Shown here: one piece after another, positions 7,027-14,842 of the stretch
Numbering within the stretch: position 1 is the first letter of the stretch
Layout of the letters: each line of letters opens with the position of its first letter
Assembly (NCBI GenBank): GCA_003105185.1
Contig: PQAJ01000132.1
Span: 29,383-72,223 of the forward strand
Source: Holophagae bacterium
GTDB taxonomy: Bacteria; Acidobacteriota; Thermoanaerobaculia; Thermoanaerobaculales; Sulfomarinibacteraceae
Length of the DNA: 42,841 bases
Direction: 5' to 3'
The notes under the pieces: model-generated
Databases searched by the model: none
The model's input: the letters and a program-made list of their open reading frames with translations, nothing else
What the model was told of the DNA's origin: nothing
Program-made: the position numbers and the translations under genes

Positions 7027-8421
7027 ATGAAGGTGTTGCAGGGGTACCACGACCTCACCAAGCGGTCCAAGCGCGCGCTCGCCTGGGACGTCTTCATGGT
7101 GTGGGTGGCGATCATCAATCTCTCGCTGATCGTCTTCGACCTCACCTACTTGTGGCTGCGGCCGACCTACTTCCACTACCTGCCGGTGGTGACCCGGATC
7201 TACGACCCGGTGAAAGGGATCACGCCGCACCCCCTGACACAGAGCGTCCTCAGCGAGATGGTGACCACAAAGGCGTTGCTGCAACGCGATTTGGCGTCGC
7301 CCGAGATTCCGAACCGCGTCGCGAGTCTGCGCGCGCTGACGCTGCGGGTGTTTCGCGAGAACCCCTTCGAGCGGTCAGGTCAGTCGGACCTGCTCGGCGT
7401 GCTCAAGCAGAAGCTCGCCGACTCAACCGGCGTGCCCCGCTCCGACCTCGAGAACCAGCAGATCCTCGAGCAGGCGGTGGCTGCCCTCTGGCCGACCGAC
7501 CCCGAGGAGCTCCGGTATCGGCTCGATCAGCAGGACCCACAGCTGGTCCGCGCGCTCGAGCTGAACTACCACCGCTCGTATGACCTCAACGGTCGTCTCA
7601 CCGATCACTTCTGGATGATCGACCTGCCCTTCCTGACCCTGTTCTGGATCGAGTTCCTCGTCCGTTGGTGCTTCGCGCTGCGCCGCCGCGTCTATGCCAA
7701 GTGGTTCTTCTTCCCGATCTTCAACTGGTACGACCTGCTGGGCCTGATTCCGCTCGGTTACTTCCGGATCTTCCGCCTGCTGCGGGTGGTCTCGATGTAC
7801 ATGCGGCTGCGCCGCAGCGAACTGACAAGCGTCGGCCAGGACGTGTTCAGCCGCACCGTCGCCTACGTCTCCAACATCATCACCGAGGAGGTCTCCGACC
7901 GGGTGGCGCTGCGCATCCTGTCGGAGCTGCACGAGGAGATCAGCGACGGGACTCACACCCGGATCGTCCGCTCGACCGTGGAGCCCCGGCTCGACGAGAT
8001 CCGGCAGGTCCTCGCCGCCCAGATCCGCACCATCCTCACCGATCCGACCACGCTCGCCAACCTCCGGTCGCTGCTGCAGCTCAACCTCGATGCCGCGGTC
8101 GAGGAGTCGGCGGCGCTGCGGGCGGTGCCGATGCCGGGTGTGGTCCTCCGACCTCTCGTCCGCGCCACCGGCGGCGTCATCCTCGACACCGCCTTGGAGG
8201 CGATCTCGGCGACGCTCGACTCCGACGAGGGGCAGCGAGCGCTCGACGAGGTGGCCGCGTCGATCATCGACGCCGTGGCCTATGGCCCCGGGCTCGCCCA
8301 GATCGAGGCGCTCACCAAGGACGTCACCCTCCAGGTCATCGGCCACATGAAGGAGGTCGTGACGGTCAAGAAGTGGGCGCAGCCGGACCATCCGGGCAGC
8401 TCCGGCGCGCCAGGTCCGTGA
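7027..8421 (+). CDS. Membrane protein with voltage-sensor-like (S1-S4) domain, no pore domain seen
   Basis: 464 residues; start ATG 7027 follows AGGAGG by four bases, and longer in-frame extensions run through repeat A1 and are rejected. Predicted helices: S1-like at about 20-44; a long loop 45-193, predicted extracytoplasmic; S2-like 196-218 with Glu210 and Arg213; S3-like FFPIFNWYDLLGLIP (227-242) with an Asn-x-x-Asp pattern; and an S4-like helix RIFRLLRVVSMYMRLRR with Arg at 247, 250 and 253 every third residue. No pore helix or selectivity filter follows. Residues 270-464 are a soluble, mostly helical tail. Resemblance to voltage-gated ion-channel sensors is read by eye, so it is an inference. 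Monocistronic. Confidence 0.6.
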   Translation: MKVLQGYHDLTKRSKRALAWDVFMVWVAIINLSLIVFDLTYLWLRPTYFHYLPVVTRIYDPVKGITPHPLTQSVLSEMVTTKALLQRDLASPEIPNRVASLRALTLRVFRENPFERSGQSDLLGVLKQKLADSTGVPRSDLENQQILEQAVAALWPTDPEELRYRLDQQDPQLVRALELNYHRSYDLNGRLTDHFWMIDLPFLTLFWIEFLVRWCFALRRRVYAKWFFFPIFNWYDLLGLIPLGYFRIFRLLRVVSMYMRLRRSELTSVGQDVFSRTVAYVSNIITEEVSDRVALRILSELHEEISDGTHTRIVRSTVEPRLDEIRQVLAAQIRTILTDPTTLANLRSLLQLNLDAAVEESAALRAVPMPGVVLRPLVRATGGVILDTALEAISATLDSDEGQRALDEVAASIIDAVAYGPGLAQIEALTKDVTLQVIGHMKEVVTVKKWAQPDHPGSSGAPGP

Positions 8422-8573
8422 GCCCAAGCGGGCACCCGTACCCACTCCCCCGGCCCATGCCCGTCTCCGTCTCCGATCATGGCGTGCCCCAACTTTGAGC
8501 CCCATTTGGGCCCGGGCACAGAGAGGGGCAGGGAGACGGCGCTTTGACCGTAAATGAGGTGTAAACTCGTGGC
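8422..8573. other. Short spacer with two period-6 tracts
   Basis: 152 bases. A CCCGTN tract at about 8431-8476 is followed by a purine-rich counterpart at about 8512-8540, which is the reverse complement style of the same hexamers, so the two could pair. The last 12 bases hold the dinB -10 box. Confidence 0.5.
8562..8567 (+). promoter_or_regulatory. Candidate -10 box (TAAACT) for dinB, probably leaderless
   Basis: TAAACT ends six bases before the GTG start at 8574, so transcription would begin at or next to the start codon. There is no ribosome binding site in between. A TTGACC at 8544-8549 is only 12 bases away, too close to be a standard -35 partner. No LexA-type operator was recognised. 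Confidence 0.4.
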
Positions 8574-9677
8574 GTGCCCGAGACCGCCTCACCGCGCCGC
8601 ATCCTGCACTGCGACATGGATGCGTTCTATGCCGCGGTCCACATGCGCGACGACCCGTCGCTGCACGGGAGGCCGGTGGTGGTCGGCGGCGACCCGGCCG
8701 GCCGCGGGGTCGTCGCCGCCGCCAGCTACGAGGCGCGCGCCTTCGGAATCCACTCGGCGATGCCCGCGGCCAGGGCGGTCCGGCTGTGCCCCGAGGCCGT
8801 CCTCCTTCGGCCCGACTTCCGGCGCTACGTCGCGGAGTCCGAGAAGATCCTGGCGATCTTCCGCGACTACAGCCCGGTCGTGCAGCCGATGTCGCTGGAC
8901 GAAGCTTACGTCGACGTCACCGGCCGCCTCGGGGACTTCGCGTCGGCCACCGCGATCGCGGTCGACATCCGGCGCAGAGTCCGCGAGGAGCTGCGCCTGA
9001 CCGTGAGCGTCGGCGTCGCGCCCAACAAGCTCGTCGCCAAGATCGCTTCAGACCATCACAAGCCGGACGGGCTGACCGTGGTGCCGCCGCACCGGGTGAT
9101 GTCCTTCCTCGCGCCGCTGCCGGTGCGCCGGCTGCACGGCATCGGGCCGGCATCCGAGCGCGCCCTGCAGGCGATGGGCATCACCACCGTCGCCGACCTG
9201 CGTGGACTCTCCGTCGACCAGCTGCTGGCCCGCTTCGGCAGCTGGGGTCGCACCCTCTTCCAATACGCCCGTGGCATCGACGACCGCCCGGTGCGGACCG
9301 ACCACGTGCGCAAGAGCCTCGGCACCGAGCGGACGTTCCCGCGCGACCTGGCCGACCTCCACGCGATCGACGACCTCCTCGGCGAGATGGCGGCGGAGGT
9401 GGCGGGCGGGCTCGAGCACCGGCGGCTCGCAGCCGGCACCATCACCGTCAAGGTCCGCTACCCCGACTTCGCGACCCACACCCGCTCGATGAGCCTGCCT
9501 GTCCCAACCGCTGCGGCGGCGGTCATCGCGAGCTGCGCGCACGAATTGGTCCGCCGTACCGACGCCGCCGTCCGCACGGTCCGCCTGCTCGGCGTCAGCG
9601 CGAGCGGGCTGATCCCGTGCGACCACGAGCAGCTGGCGCTGTTCGAGCCCGAAGCCGCCGTGCCCACCGACAATTGA
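8574..9677 (+). CDS. dinB: DNA polymerase IV (Y-family translesion polymerase)
   Basis: 367 residues from GTG 8574; the conserved N-terminus RRILHCDMDAFYAAV begins within ten residues of this start, and nothing conserved lies upstream. Catalytic residues are visible: Asp14 in the first motif and Asp109-Glu110 in SLDEAYVD. Other Y-family blocks are VAAASYEARAFGIHSAMP, VSVGVAPNKLVAKIASD and the helix-hairpin-helix region LHGIGPASERALQAMGI. The length is typical of DinB. The C-terminus ends soon after LALFEPE, with the sequence QLALFEP that resembles a beta-clamp binding motif. Error-prone bypass synthesis in the cytoplasm is the known family role. Confidence 0.95.
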   Translation: MPETASPRRILHCDMDAFYAAVHMRDDPSLHGRPVVVGGDPAGRGVVAAASYEARAFGIHSAMPAARAVRLCPEAVLLRPDFRRYVAESEKILAIFRDYSPVVQPMSLDEAYVDVTGRLGDFASATAIAVDIRRRVREELRLTVSVGVAPNKLVAKIASDHHKPDGLTVVPPHRVMSFLAPLPVRRLHGIGPASERALQAMGITTVADLRGLSVDQLLARFGSWGRTLFQYARGIDDRPVRTDHVRKSLGTERTFPRDLADLHAIDDLLGEMAAEVAGGLEHRRLAAGTITVKVRYPDFATHTRSMSLPVPTAAAAVIASCAHELVRRTDAAVRTVRLLGVSASGLIPCDHEQLALFEPEAAVPTDN

Positions 9678-9679
9678 CC

Positions 9680-9725
9680 GTCCGCTTCCGCTTCCGCGCC
9701 CGCTTCCGGGCCTGTGCCCGTCTTC
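9680..9725 (+). repeat. Degenerate period-6 tract (CTTCCG/CGCCCG)
   Basis: Hexamers CTTCCG CTTCCG CGCCCG CTTCCG repeat directly after the dinB stop codon and before the promoter of the next gene. Confidence 0.6.
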
Positions 9726-9763
9726 TTCTCCGACTTCTTCGCATGCCCTCCCAAATCCCCCCG

Positions 9764-9769
9764 TACAAT
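9764..9769 (+). promoter_or_regulatory. Candidate -10 box (TACAAT) for the DUF2085 gene, probably leaderless
   Basis: TACAAT is followed by seven bases and then ATG at 9777. The expected transcription start therefore falls at the start codon. The alternative ATG at 9768 overlaps the box itself. Confidence 0.42.
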
Positions 9770-9776
9770 GCACGCC

Positions 9777-10274
9777 ATGGCCCGCCTCGATTCCCGCTCC
9801 CGCCGCCTCGTGGCAGTGGTTGCGTTCGCGGCTGCTCTCTGGTGCGCCGGCTTCGTGCTCGCGCCCTGGCTCGAGAATCACGGTTCGCCGGCCGGCTCCT
9901 GGCTGCGGCTCGCCTTCCGGCCCACCTGCCACCAGCAGCCCGAGCGCTGCCTCAACCTGGGCGACGGTCCGCTCGCGGTCTGCGCGCGGTGCGCGGGGCT
10001 GTACGCGGGCGGGCTGCTCGGGCTGCTCGCCGCGGTGTCGTCCGGTGTCCGCTGCCGGCCGACACTGGCGATGCTCATCGTCGCGGCCGTCCCCACGCTC
10101 ATGGACCTCGCCGCTGGCCTCGCCGGCCTGCCGAGCCTCCCGAGCTGGCCGCGATTCGCCATCGCCGTCGCCCCGGGCGCGGTCCTCGGCCTGCTGCTCG
10201 CCGACGCCATAGCGGATATCGCGGCGCACGTCGGCTGTCCCGCGGAGCGGCCGCCCGGCGATCCCGTACAATAG
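9777..10274 (+). CDS. DUF2085 family membrane protein
   Basis: 165 residues from ATG 9777, chosen because ATG 9768 sits inside the -10 box and a GTG further up at 9714 lies in the hexamer tract. The DUF2085 signature is clear: CHQQPERCLNL followed by VCARCAGLYAGG, a Cys/His-rich pair of short motifs between membrane helices. Four hydrophobic segments are predicted (about 12-30, 74-90, 96-112, 122-143). Biochemical role of the family is not known; conserved cysteines suggest metal or redox chemistry at the membrane. The next gene's -10 box lies in its last codons. Confidence 0.78.
   Translation: MARLDSRSRRLVAVVAFAAALWCAGFVLAPWLENHGSPAGSWLRLAFRPTCHQQPERCLNLGDGPLAVCARCAGLYAGGLLGLLAAVSSGVRCRPTLAMLIVAAVPTLMDLAAGLAGLPSLPSWPRFAIAVAPGAVLGLLLADAIADIAAHVGCPAERPPGDPVQ
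10267..10272 (+). promoter_or_regulatory. Candidate -10 box (TACAAT) inside the end of the DUF2085 gene
   Basis: GTACAATAGGAG spans the stop codon of the upstream gene and lies 24 bases before the ATG at 10296, with AAGGAGGAG in the leader. Confidence 0.4.
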
Positions 10275-10295
10275 GAGCCACGCAAGGAGGAGACG

Positions 10296-10871
10296 ATGAA
10301 CGGCCAGGCCCCTTCCATGCTCAAGCCCGCGCTGATCGCCGGCGCCGCATTCGGCGTCGCCGGAGCGATCCCGGTGCTCAACTGGATCAACTGCGCCTGC
10401 TGTGCGCTGATCATCGGTTGCGGGTTCGTCGCAGCCTGGCTGTACTCGCGCCAGTGCACGACGGCCGGGTCCGGCTTCTCCGTCACCAACGGCGCTGTCG
10501 TCGGCCTCGCCTCGGGCCTGGTCTACGGCATCGTCACCGGCATCGTCAGCGCCGTCGTCACTACCGTTTTCGGCGTCGGCGACCTGGACGAGATCGTCGA
10601 GCAGTTCCAGAGCGTCGGGACGATGGACCCCCAGGTCGTGGACCAGGTCAATCGCTTCATGGAGTCGACCGGCCCGACCGTGCTCGCGCTCATCGGGCTC
10701 TTCTTCTCGATCGTGTTCGGCGTGATCTTCGCGACCATCGGCGGGCTGATCGGCGGCGCCGTCTTCAAGTCCAGCGCCCCGCAGCCGGTTCCAGTGGATG
10801 TCAGCCGGTGGCCGGCGTCCGACCAGCAGCCGCCCGATCAGCAGCCGCCGCCGGTGCAGCCCGCGCCGTAG
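10296..10871 (+). CDS. Hypothetical glycine/alanine-rich membrane protein
   Basis: 191 residues; ATG 10296 follows AAGGAGG closely. Three to four hydrophobic segments: about 8-24, 31-46 (with a CACC cysteine cluster at the boundary), 65-92 and 127-156. The middle has an acidic amphipathic stretch (DLDEIVEQFQSV). The C-terminal 30 residues are a soluble proline/glutamine tail (DQQPPDQQPP). Proteins of this layout are common unassigned integral membrane proteins. I do not recognise a family. Convergent with the NrfD gene, with only 43 bases between the two stops. Confidence 0.65.
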   Translation: MNGQAPSMLKPALIAGAAFGVAGAIPVLNWINCACCALIIGCGFVAAWLYSRQCTTAGSGFSVTNGAVVGLASGLVYGIVTGIVSAVVTTVFGVGDLDEIVEQFQSVGTMDPQVVDQVNRFMESTGPTVLALIGLFFSIVFGVIFATIGGLIGGAVFKSSAPQPVPVDVSRWPASDQQPPDQQPPPVQPAP

Positions 10872-10914
10872 CTCTGGCGACTCCGCTTTCCGGACGAGAT
10901 CCGACCCGACTTTG

Positions 10915-12108
10915 TCAGGCGGACTCGCGATGCGCTGCCGACTCCGGCCACGGCGGCAGCAGCCTGATCAGCACCGCCAGGATCACGAAGGGCAGGACCA
11001 TGAGCAGGATGGCCGGCAGCAGGCCTTCACGGGTGGCGAAGTCCATCTTGTAGACCGTGTACCCGAGGAAGGACTTTGAGAACAGCTGGCCGCCGATCAC
11101 CACGTTCCAGCGCATGGCGAAGATCCCGACCATCGTCAGCACGCCCGCGGTCGCATACAGGCCCTTGCGCGCCCGGTCGCTCAGACGGGCCAACTGGGTC
11201 AGCGCCAGCAGAGCGAGAGGCAGCAGGGTGCCAATGATGATCTGGAGCAGGATCTGCGAGCCGAACAGCCGGGTCTTGACCATGAAGTCGAGGCTCTTGA
11301 ACGACTCGTCGGCCACATAGATGCGGTGCACCAGGTCGAGCATCTCGAGGCTGAAGTCGATCACGAACGCGTAGAAGAGATAGCGGGCCACGGTGTCGAG
11401 GCAGCGCATGTCGATGGCCGTGCGCCGGACCCACGACACGAGCATGTACAGCAGCAGGACCAGGGCGATGCCGGACACCATCGCCGAGAACAGGAACACC
11501 ACCGGCATCAGCGGCGTCGACCACCACGGGTTGGCCTTGACCGAGCCGAAGATGAACCCGACGTAACCGTGGAGCAGGAAGGCCGACGGGATGCCGACGA
11601 TGGTGATGAAGCGTCCAACACGGTCGTCGATCGCCAAAGAGCGGGGGCTTATGTTGTCCGAGCCCAGCGCCATGGCGCGGTAGACCCATTGCAGGACCCC
11701 GGTCTGGGACCGCGCCTGGAGCACGATGTCGCGGCGATAGTCGAGCCAGATCTCGACAATCAGCACGACCATCAGGTACCACAGGTAGACGAAGCCGAAC
11801 ATGGCCATCGCCGACGTGGTGTGCGGCGTCAGGTACATCTCGAACGACCGCTCGGGATGGCCGAGGTGGAGCTGCAGCGGCAGTGGAGCCACGAGCAGGA
11901 AGGCGAGGGCGGTGAGCAGCGAGAGCCGGTAGGTCGGACGCACCTCCTCGACCTTGAAGACCCGCTCGAGGGAAGCCAGGATGAAAGCGCCTGCGACCAA
12001 ACCCGTGATGAACGGATAGAGGACGATCAGCACGCTCCACTGGAGCTCGACCTCGTTGGGATACATGAAGCCCTCGACCTGGCTGAGCAGCGCGGTGTCG
12101 ACCCCCAT
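10915..12108 (-). CDS. NrfD/PsrC-type integral membrane quinone-interacting subunit
   Basis: 397 residues, eight to ten hydrophobic helices. NrfD-family landmarks are VLYPFITGLVAGAFILAS near the N-terminus, LHLGHPERSFEMYLTPHTTS in the second loop and LLLYMLVSWVRRT later. In the family this subunit anchors a periplasmic ferredoxin and exchanges electrons and protons with menaquinol. It is the last gene of a three-gene unit, nine bases downstream of the ferredoxin gene. No molybdopterin catalytic subunit is encoded beside it, so the complex may simply link quinone to cytochrome c or serve a partner encoded elsewhere. Confidence 0.85.
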   Translation of the reverse strand: MGVDTALLSQVEGFMYPNEVELQWSVLIVLYPFITGLVAGAFILASLERVFKVEEVRPTYRLSLLTALAFLLVAPLPLQLHLGHPERSFEMYLTPHTTSAMAMFGFVYLWYLMVVLIVEIWLDYRRDIVLQARSQTGVLQWVYRAMALGSDNISPRSLAIDDRVGRFITIVGIPSAFLLHGYVGFIFGSVKANPWWSTPLMPVVFLFSAMVSGIALVLLLYMLVSWVRRTAIDMRCLDTVARYLFYAFVIDFSLEMLDLVHRIYVADESFKSLDFMVKTRLFGSQILLQIIIGTLLPLALLALTQLARLSDRARKGLYATAGVLTMVGIFAMRWNVVIGGQLFSKSFLGYTVYKMDFATREGLLPAILLMVLPFVILAVLIRLLPPWPESAAHRESA

Positions 12109-12117
12109 CGCCTCCCC

Positions 12118-12885
12118 CTAACGCACCGACCCGTCGAGGTCGGCATAGTAGACCTTCGCTCCGGTCGCCATCTGTGGCTTGAGGACATGGATGGTGTGCT
12201 CGCGCAGGAAAGCGTGGATCCGGTCGGAAGGATTCTTGAGATCGCCGAGGACCCTCGCGTCGGTAGGGCAGACCTCGCAGCAGGCGGTGGTCAGGCCCTT
12301 GGTGATGCGGTGGTAGCAGAACGTACACTTGTCCACCGTGCGGGTCCGAGGGTCGATGAACCGACAGCCGTACGGGCAGGCCTGCACGCAGTAGCGGCAG
12401 CCCAGACAGTAGGTCTTGTCGACCAGCACGACACCATCCGGGCTGTCGAACGTGGCACCGACCGGGCAGACCTGGACACACGGCGAGTGGGCGCAGTGAT
12501 TGCACAGCTTGGGGACATAGAAGTTCTTGGAGCCGTCACCCGGGCGGTAGAGCTCCTTGAAACCGTCGAAACCGCCGTCGGGTGAATCGACGACCGGTCG
12601 GTCGACGTCGCCCTCCGGCAGGTGGTACCGCTCGACCCAAGTCCGGAAAAAGAACGGCTCGCGCGGCACGTCGTTCTCCGCCTTGCACGCCCGCACACAG
12701 TTGCCGCAGCCGATGCAGCGATCGATGTCGATCGTCATCGCCCACCAGTGGTCGTCGAGGACGTAGCCGGGCGCCTGCTCAGCTGCACCGGCGAGCACAT
12801 ACTTGAGCGCGCCGGAAGCAGCAGCTGAAGCGATGAGGAGCACCCTGCCGCCGCCGATCAGGAACTCGCGCCGGTCGGTGACCAT
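12118..12885 (-). CDS. Tat-exported multi-[4Fe-4S] ferredoxin-like subunit (NrfC/HybA/DsrO type)
   Basis: 255 residues from ATG 12885, which has AGGAGGG six bases upstream and puts a twin-arginine signal right at the N-terminus (TDRREFLIGGG, Arg5-Arg6, then a hydrophobic stretch ending near residue 34). A longer in-frame start would overlap the upstream cytochrome gene. Cysteine clusters occur in order: CIGCGNCVRACK, CNHCAHSPCVQVCP, CLGCRYCVQACPYGC and CTFCYHRI...CCEVCP, enough for four [4Fe-4S] centres. Acts in the periplasm as electron wire between the tetrahaem cytochrome and NrfD. Its start lies two bases after the cytochrome stop. Confidence 0.9.
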   Translation of the reverse strand: MVTDRREFLIGGGRVLLIASAAASGALKYVLAGAAEQAPGYVLDDHWWAMTIDIDRCIGCGNCVRACKAENDVPREPFFFRTWVERYHLPEGDVDRPVVDSPDGGFDGFKELYRPGDGSKNFYVPKLCNHCAHSPCVQVCPVGATFDSPDGVVLVDKTYCLGCRYCVQACPYGCRFIDPRTRTVDKCTFCYHRITKGLTTACCEVCPTDARVLGDLKNPSDRIHAFLREHTIHVLKPQMATGAKVYYADLDGSVR

Positions 12886-12887
12886 GA

Positions 12888-13364
12888 TCAGCCCTCCTCG
12901 AGACGTGGTGAGTGCGGGAGGTGGCAGGTGTCGCAGGGCTCGTTGTCGGCGTGCTCGGTCGGATCCACTTGTGGGAACGTGGCAGGTTTCGCCATCGCCG
13001 GCAAATGGCATTTCAGGCAAACGGTGCCCGGGTTCGGCAGCTCCGGGGCCTGGGCGGAAGGGTCATCGGCGTGCGCGGCGAGCGGGCCGTGGCAGGCCTC
13101 GCAGCGGACCTTCTCGTGGCCGCCGCCCGCGCGTGAGTTCACGACGTCGTCGTGGCAGTCGCTGCACGCAGCTGCGCCGGCGTGAGCCAGCGGCCGCTGC
13201 CGATTGTCGTCGAGGGCTCCGGCTCGGAAGTGGCCGTACACGCCAAAGTCGTCCGGCACCAACATCGCCCGCACCACGATGAACAGCGCGAAGCCGACGA
13301 CGAAAATCGCAACCAGCCGCAACAGGTGCTCGAAGTCCCTGAAGTCGTGCGCCACGATCGTCAC
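12888..13364 (-). CDS. Membrane-anchored tetrahaem cytochrome c
   Basis: 158 residues with one N-terminal membrane helix (about 13-36) and no cleavage site, so an anchored periplasmic protein. Four haem c motifs are visible: CSDCH (67-71), CEACH (88-92), CLKCH (116-120) and CDTCH (144-148). Additional His residues (for example His61, His98, His138) could serve as second axial ligands. It is the first gene of the cytochrome-ferredoxin-NrfD unit. It recalls the small cytochromes of NrfD-containing respiratory complexes, and electron exchange with the ferredoxin subunit is likely. Direction of electron flow is unknown. Confidence 0.85.
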   Translation of the reverse strand: MTIVAHDFRDFEHLLRLVAIFVVGFALFIVVRAMLVPDDFGVYGHFRAGALDDNRQRPLAHAGAAACSDCHDDVVNSRAGGGHEKVRCEACHGPLAAHADDPSAQAPELPNPGTVCLKCHLPAMAKPATFPQVDPTEHADNEPCDTCHLPHSPRLEEG

Positions 13365-13388
13365 CTGTCCCAGGAATTGAGCTCTTCA

Positions 13389-13405
13389 GGCGCGGTCCGC
13401 GCGCC
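13389..13405 (-). other. Short GC hairpin in the leader of the cytochrome operon
   Basis: GGCGCG pairs with CGCGCC across a five-base loop, between the candidate -10 box and the cytochrome start codon. It could be a leader structure; no T-run follows, so it is not a standard terminator. Confidence 0.25.
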
Positions 13406-13445
13406 GGCGGCGTCACTGTCGAGCAGACCCGGCAACCACGCTGCC

Positions 13446-13451
13446 ATCATA
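13446..13451 (-). promoter_or_regulatory. Candidate -10 box (TATGAT) for the cytochrome-ferredoxin-NrfD operon
   Basis: GAGCTATGATGG on the minus strand, in the only AT-richer stretch of the spacer, about 80 bases before the cytochrome ATG and 20 bases after the glgC stop. No good -35 is visible. Confidence 0.4.
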
Positions 13452-13470
13452 GCTCAAGCGACAACTCAGA

Positions 13471-14742
13471 TCAGATGACCGTACCGTCGGGGATGACGCT
13501 GTTCTTGGGCACGACGATCACGCCCTCGCGGATCGCCCAGCCCTCGCCGTCCGTTTCCTGGACACCGGCCTCGTTGACGATTCTGACGTTGCGTCCGATG
13601 CGGGCGTTCTTGTCGATGATGGCGTCGCGGATTTCGCTCCCCTCGCCGACGCCGACCGGCGGCGCGCCTGGGAAGTCCGGATAGTGGCTGTCGACGCCCA
13701 TGATCAGGGTGCGGCTGATCTTGGCGCCACGGATGTCCGAGCGCAGCCCGATCACTGAGTCCTCGACCTCGCAGTCAACGATCCGGGAGCCCTCGCCGAG
13801 CACGACGTGATTGAACCGGCACCCCGAGAGACGAGCCCCGGGCAGGTAGCGCGGACGGGTGTAGATCGGCCACGAACGATCGTGGAAGCTGAACGGCGGC
13901 TCCGGCTTGACGAGGTCCATGTGGGCGTCGAAGAACGCCCGGATCGTCCCGATGTCCCGCCAGTAGCCCTTGAAGAAGTGCGCCTGCACGCGGCGTCGCC
14001 CGACCTCGGCGGGAATGATGTCGCGGCCGAAGTCCACCAGCTTGCTGTCGAGGACGGTGAGCAGCGCCTCCTTGTTGAACAGGTAGATGCCCATCGACGC
14101 CAGGAACGGAAGGTCGGAGCGCGCGCCCTTGGCCTCCAGCATTGCCGGTGAGACCTGCATTCCCTCCCGAGCTGCCGCCGACGCCGGCTTCTCGCGAAAC
14201 TCCACGATCCGGCCGCTGGGGTCCACGCGGGCCGCCCCGAAGCCCGCAATCTCCGACTCCGAGCACGGCTTGACGCTGACCGTGATGTCGGCGCCGTGCT
14301 CGACGTGGTCGCGCAGCAGCTGCCGGTAGTCCATGCGGTACATGTGGTCGCCTGCCAGCACCAGGACGTATTCGCACTCCAAGTCGCGGAACACGTTGAT
14401 GTTCTGGCGGACCGCATCAGCGGTGCCCTGGAACCAGCTCTGTCCGTGCGGGGTCTGCTGGGCGGCCAGGATCTGCACGTAGCCCTTCGAGAACGCGCCG
14501 AAACGATAGGCGCGGTTGATGTGCCGGTGGAGCGACACCGAGTTGAACTGGGTCAGGACGTGCATTTGCTCCATGCCCGAGTTGATCGCGTTCGAGATGG
14601 AGATGTCGATGAGCCGGTACTTGGCGCCGACCGGCACGGCCGGCTTGCTGCGGAGCTGGGTCAGGGGGTAGAGCCTGGCGCCGCGCCCGCCACCCAGGAT
14701 GAGGACCGAGACGGAGTGCGCGAGATCGTGGTCGAAGCTCAT
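13471..14742 (-). CDS. glgC: Glucose-1-phosphate adenylyltransferase (ADP-glucose synthase)
   Basis: 423 residues from ATG 14742, preceded by AAGGAGGAG. The in-frame extension to 15318 runs through repeat A2 and is not coding. Diagnostic segments: VLILGGGRGARLYPLT (nucleotide-binding loop), RSKPAVPVGAKYRLIDISIS, VLAGDHMYRMDYRQLL, FREKP, and a C-terminal left-handed beta-helix region with hexapeptide-like repeats after about residue 300. The enzyme makes ADP-glucose from ATP and glucose-1-phosphate, the committing step of bacterial glycogen synthesis. Length is standard. It is transcribed alone, upstream of the cytochrome operon, from its own candidate -10 box. No other glycogen gene lies in the window. 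Confidence 0.96.
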   Translation of the reverse strand: MSFDHDLAHSVSVLILGGGRGARLYPLTQLRSKPAVPVGAKYRLIDISISNAINSGMEQMHVLTQFNSVSLHRHINRAYRFGAFSKGYVQILAAQQTPHGQSWFQGTADAVRQNINVFRDLECEYVLVLAGDHMYRMDYRQLLRDHVEHGADITVSVKPCSESEIAGFGAARVDPSGRIVEFREKPASAAAREGMQVSPAMLEAKGARSDLPFLASMGIYLFNKEALLTVLDSKLVDFGRDIIPAEVGRRRVQAHFFKGYWRDIGTIRAFFDAHMDLVKPEPPFSFHDRSWPIYTRPRYLPGARLSGCRFNHVVLGEGSRIVDCEVEDSVIGLRSDIRGAKISRTLIMGVDSHYPDFPGAPPVGVGEGSEIRDAIIDKNARIGRNVRIVNEAGVQETDGEGWAIREGVIVVPKNSVIPDGTVI

Positions 14743-14766
14743 GTCCGCTCCTCCTTCGGGAATGCC

Positions 14767-14772
14767 AGTGTA
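14767..14772 (-). promoter_or_regulatory. Candidate -10 box (TACACT) for glgC
   Basis: GGTACACTGG on the minus strand, 24 bases before the ATG, with the AAGGAGGAG ribosome site in the short leader. Confidence 0.42.
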
Positions 14773-14842
14773 CCGCAGCCGGCGCCGTCCTTCACCCGGC
14801 CCCACTTCCGCGCCCGGGGGCCGATGCGAATACGCGGAAAGC

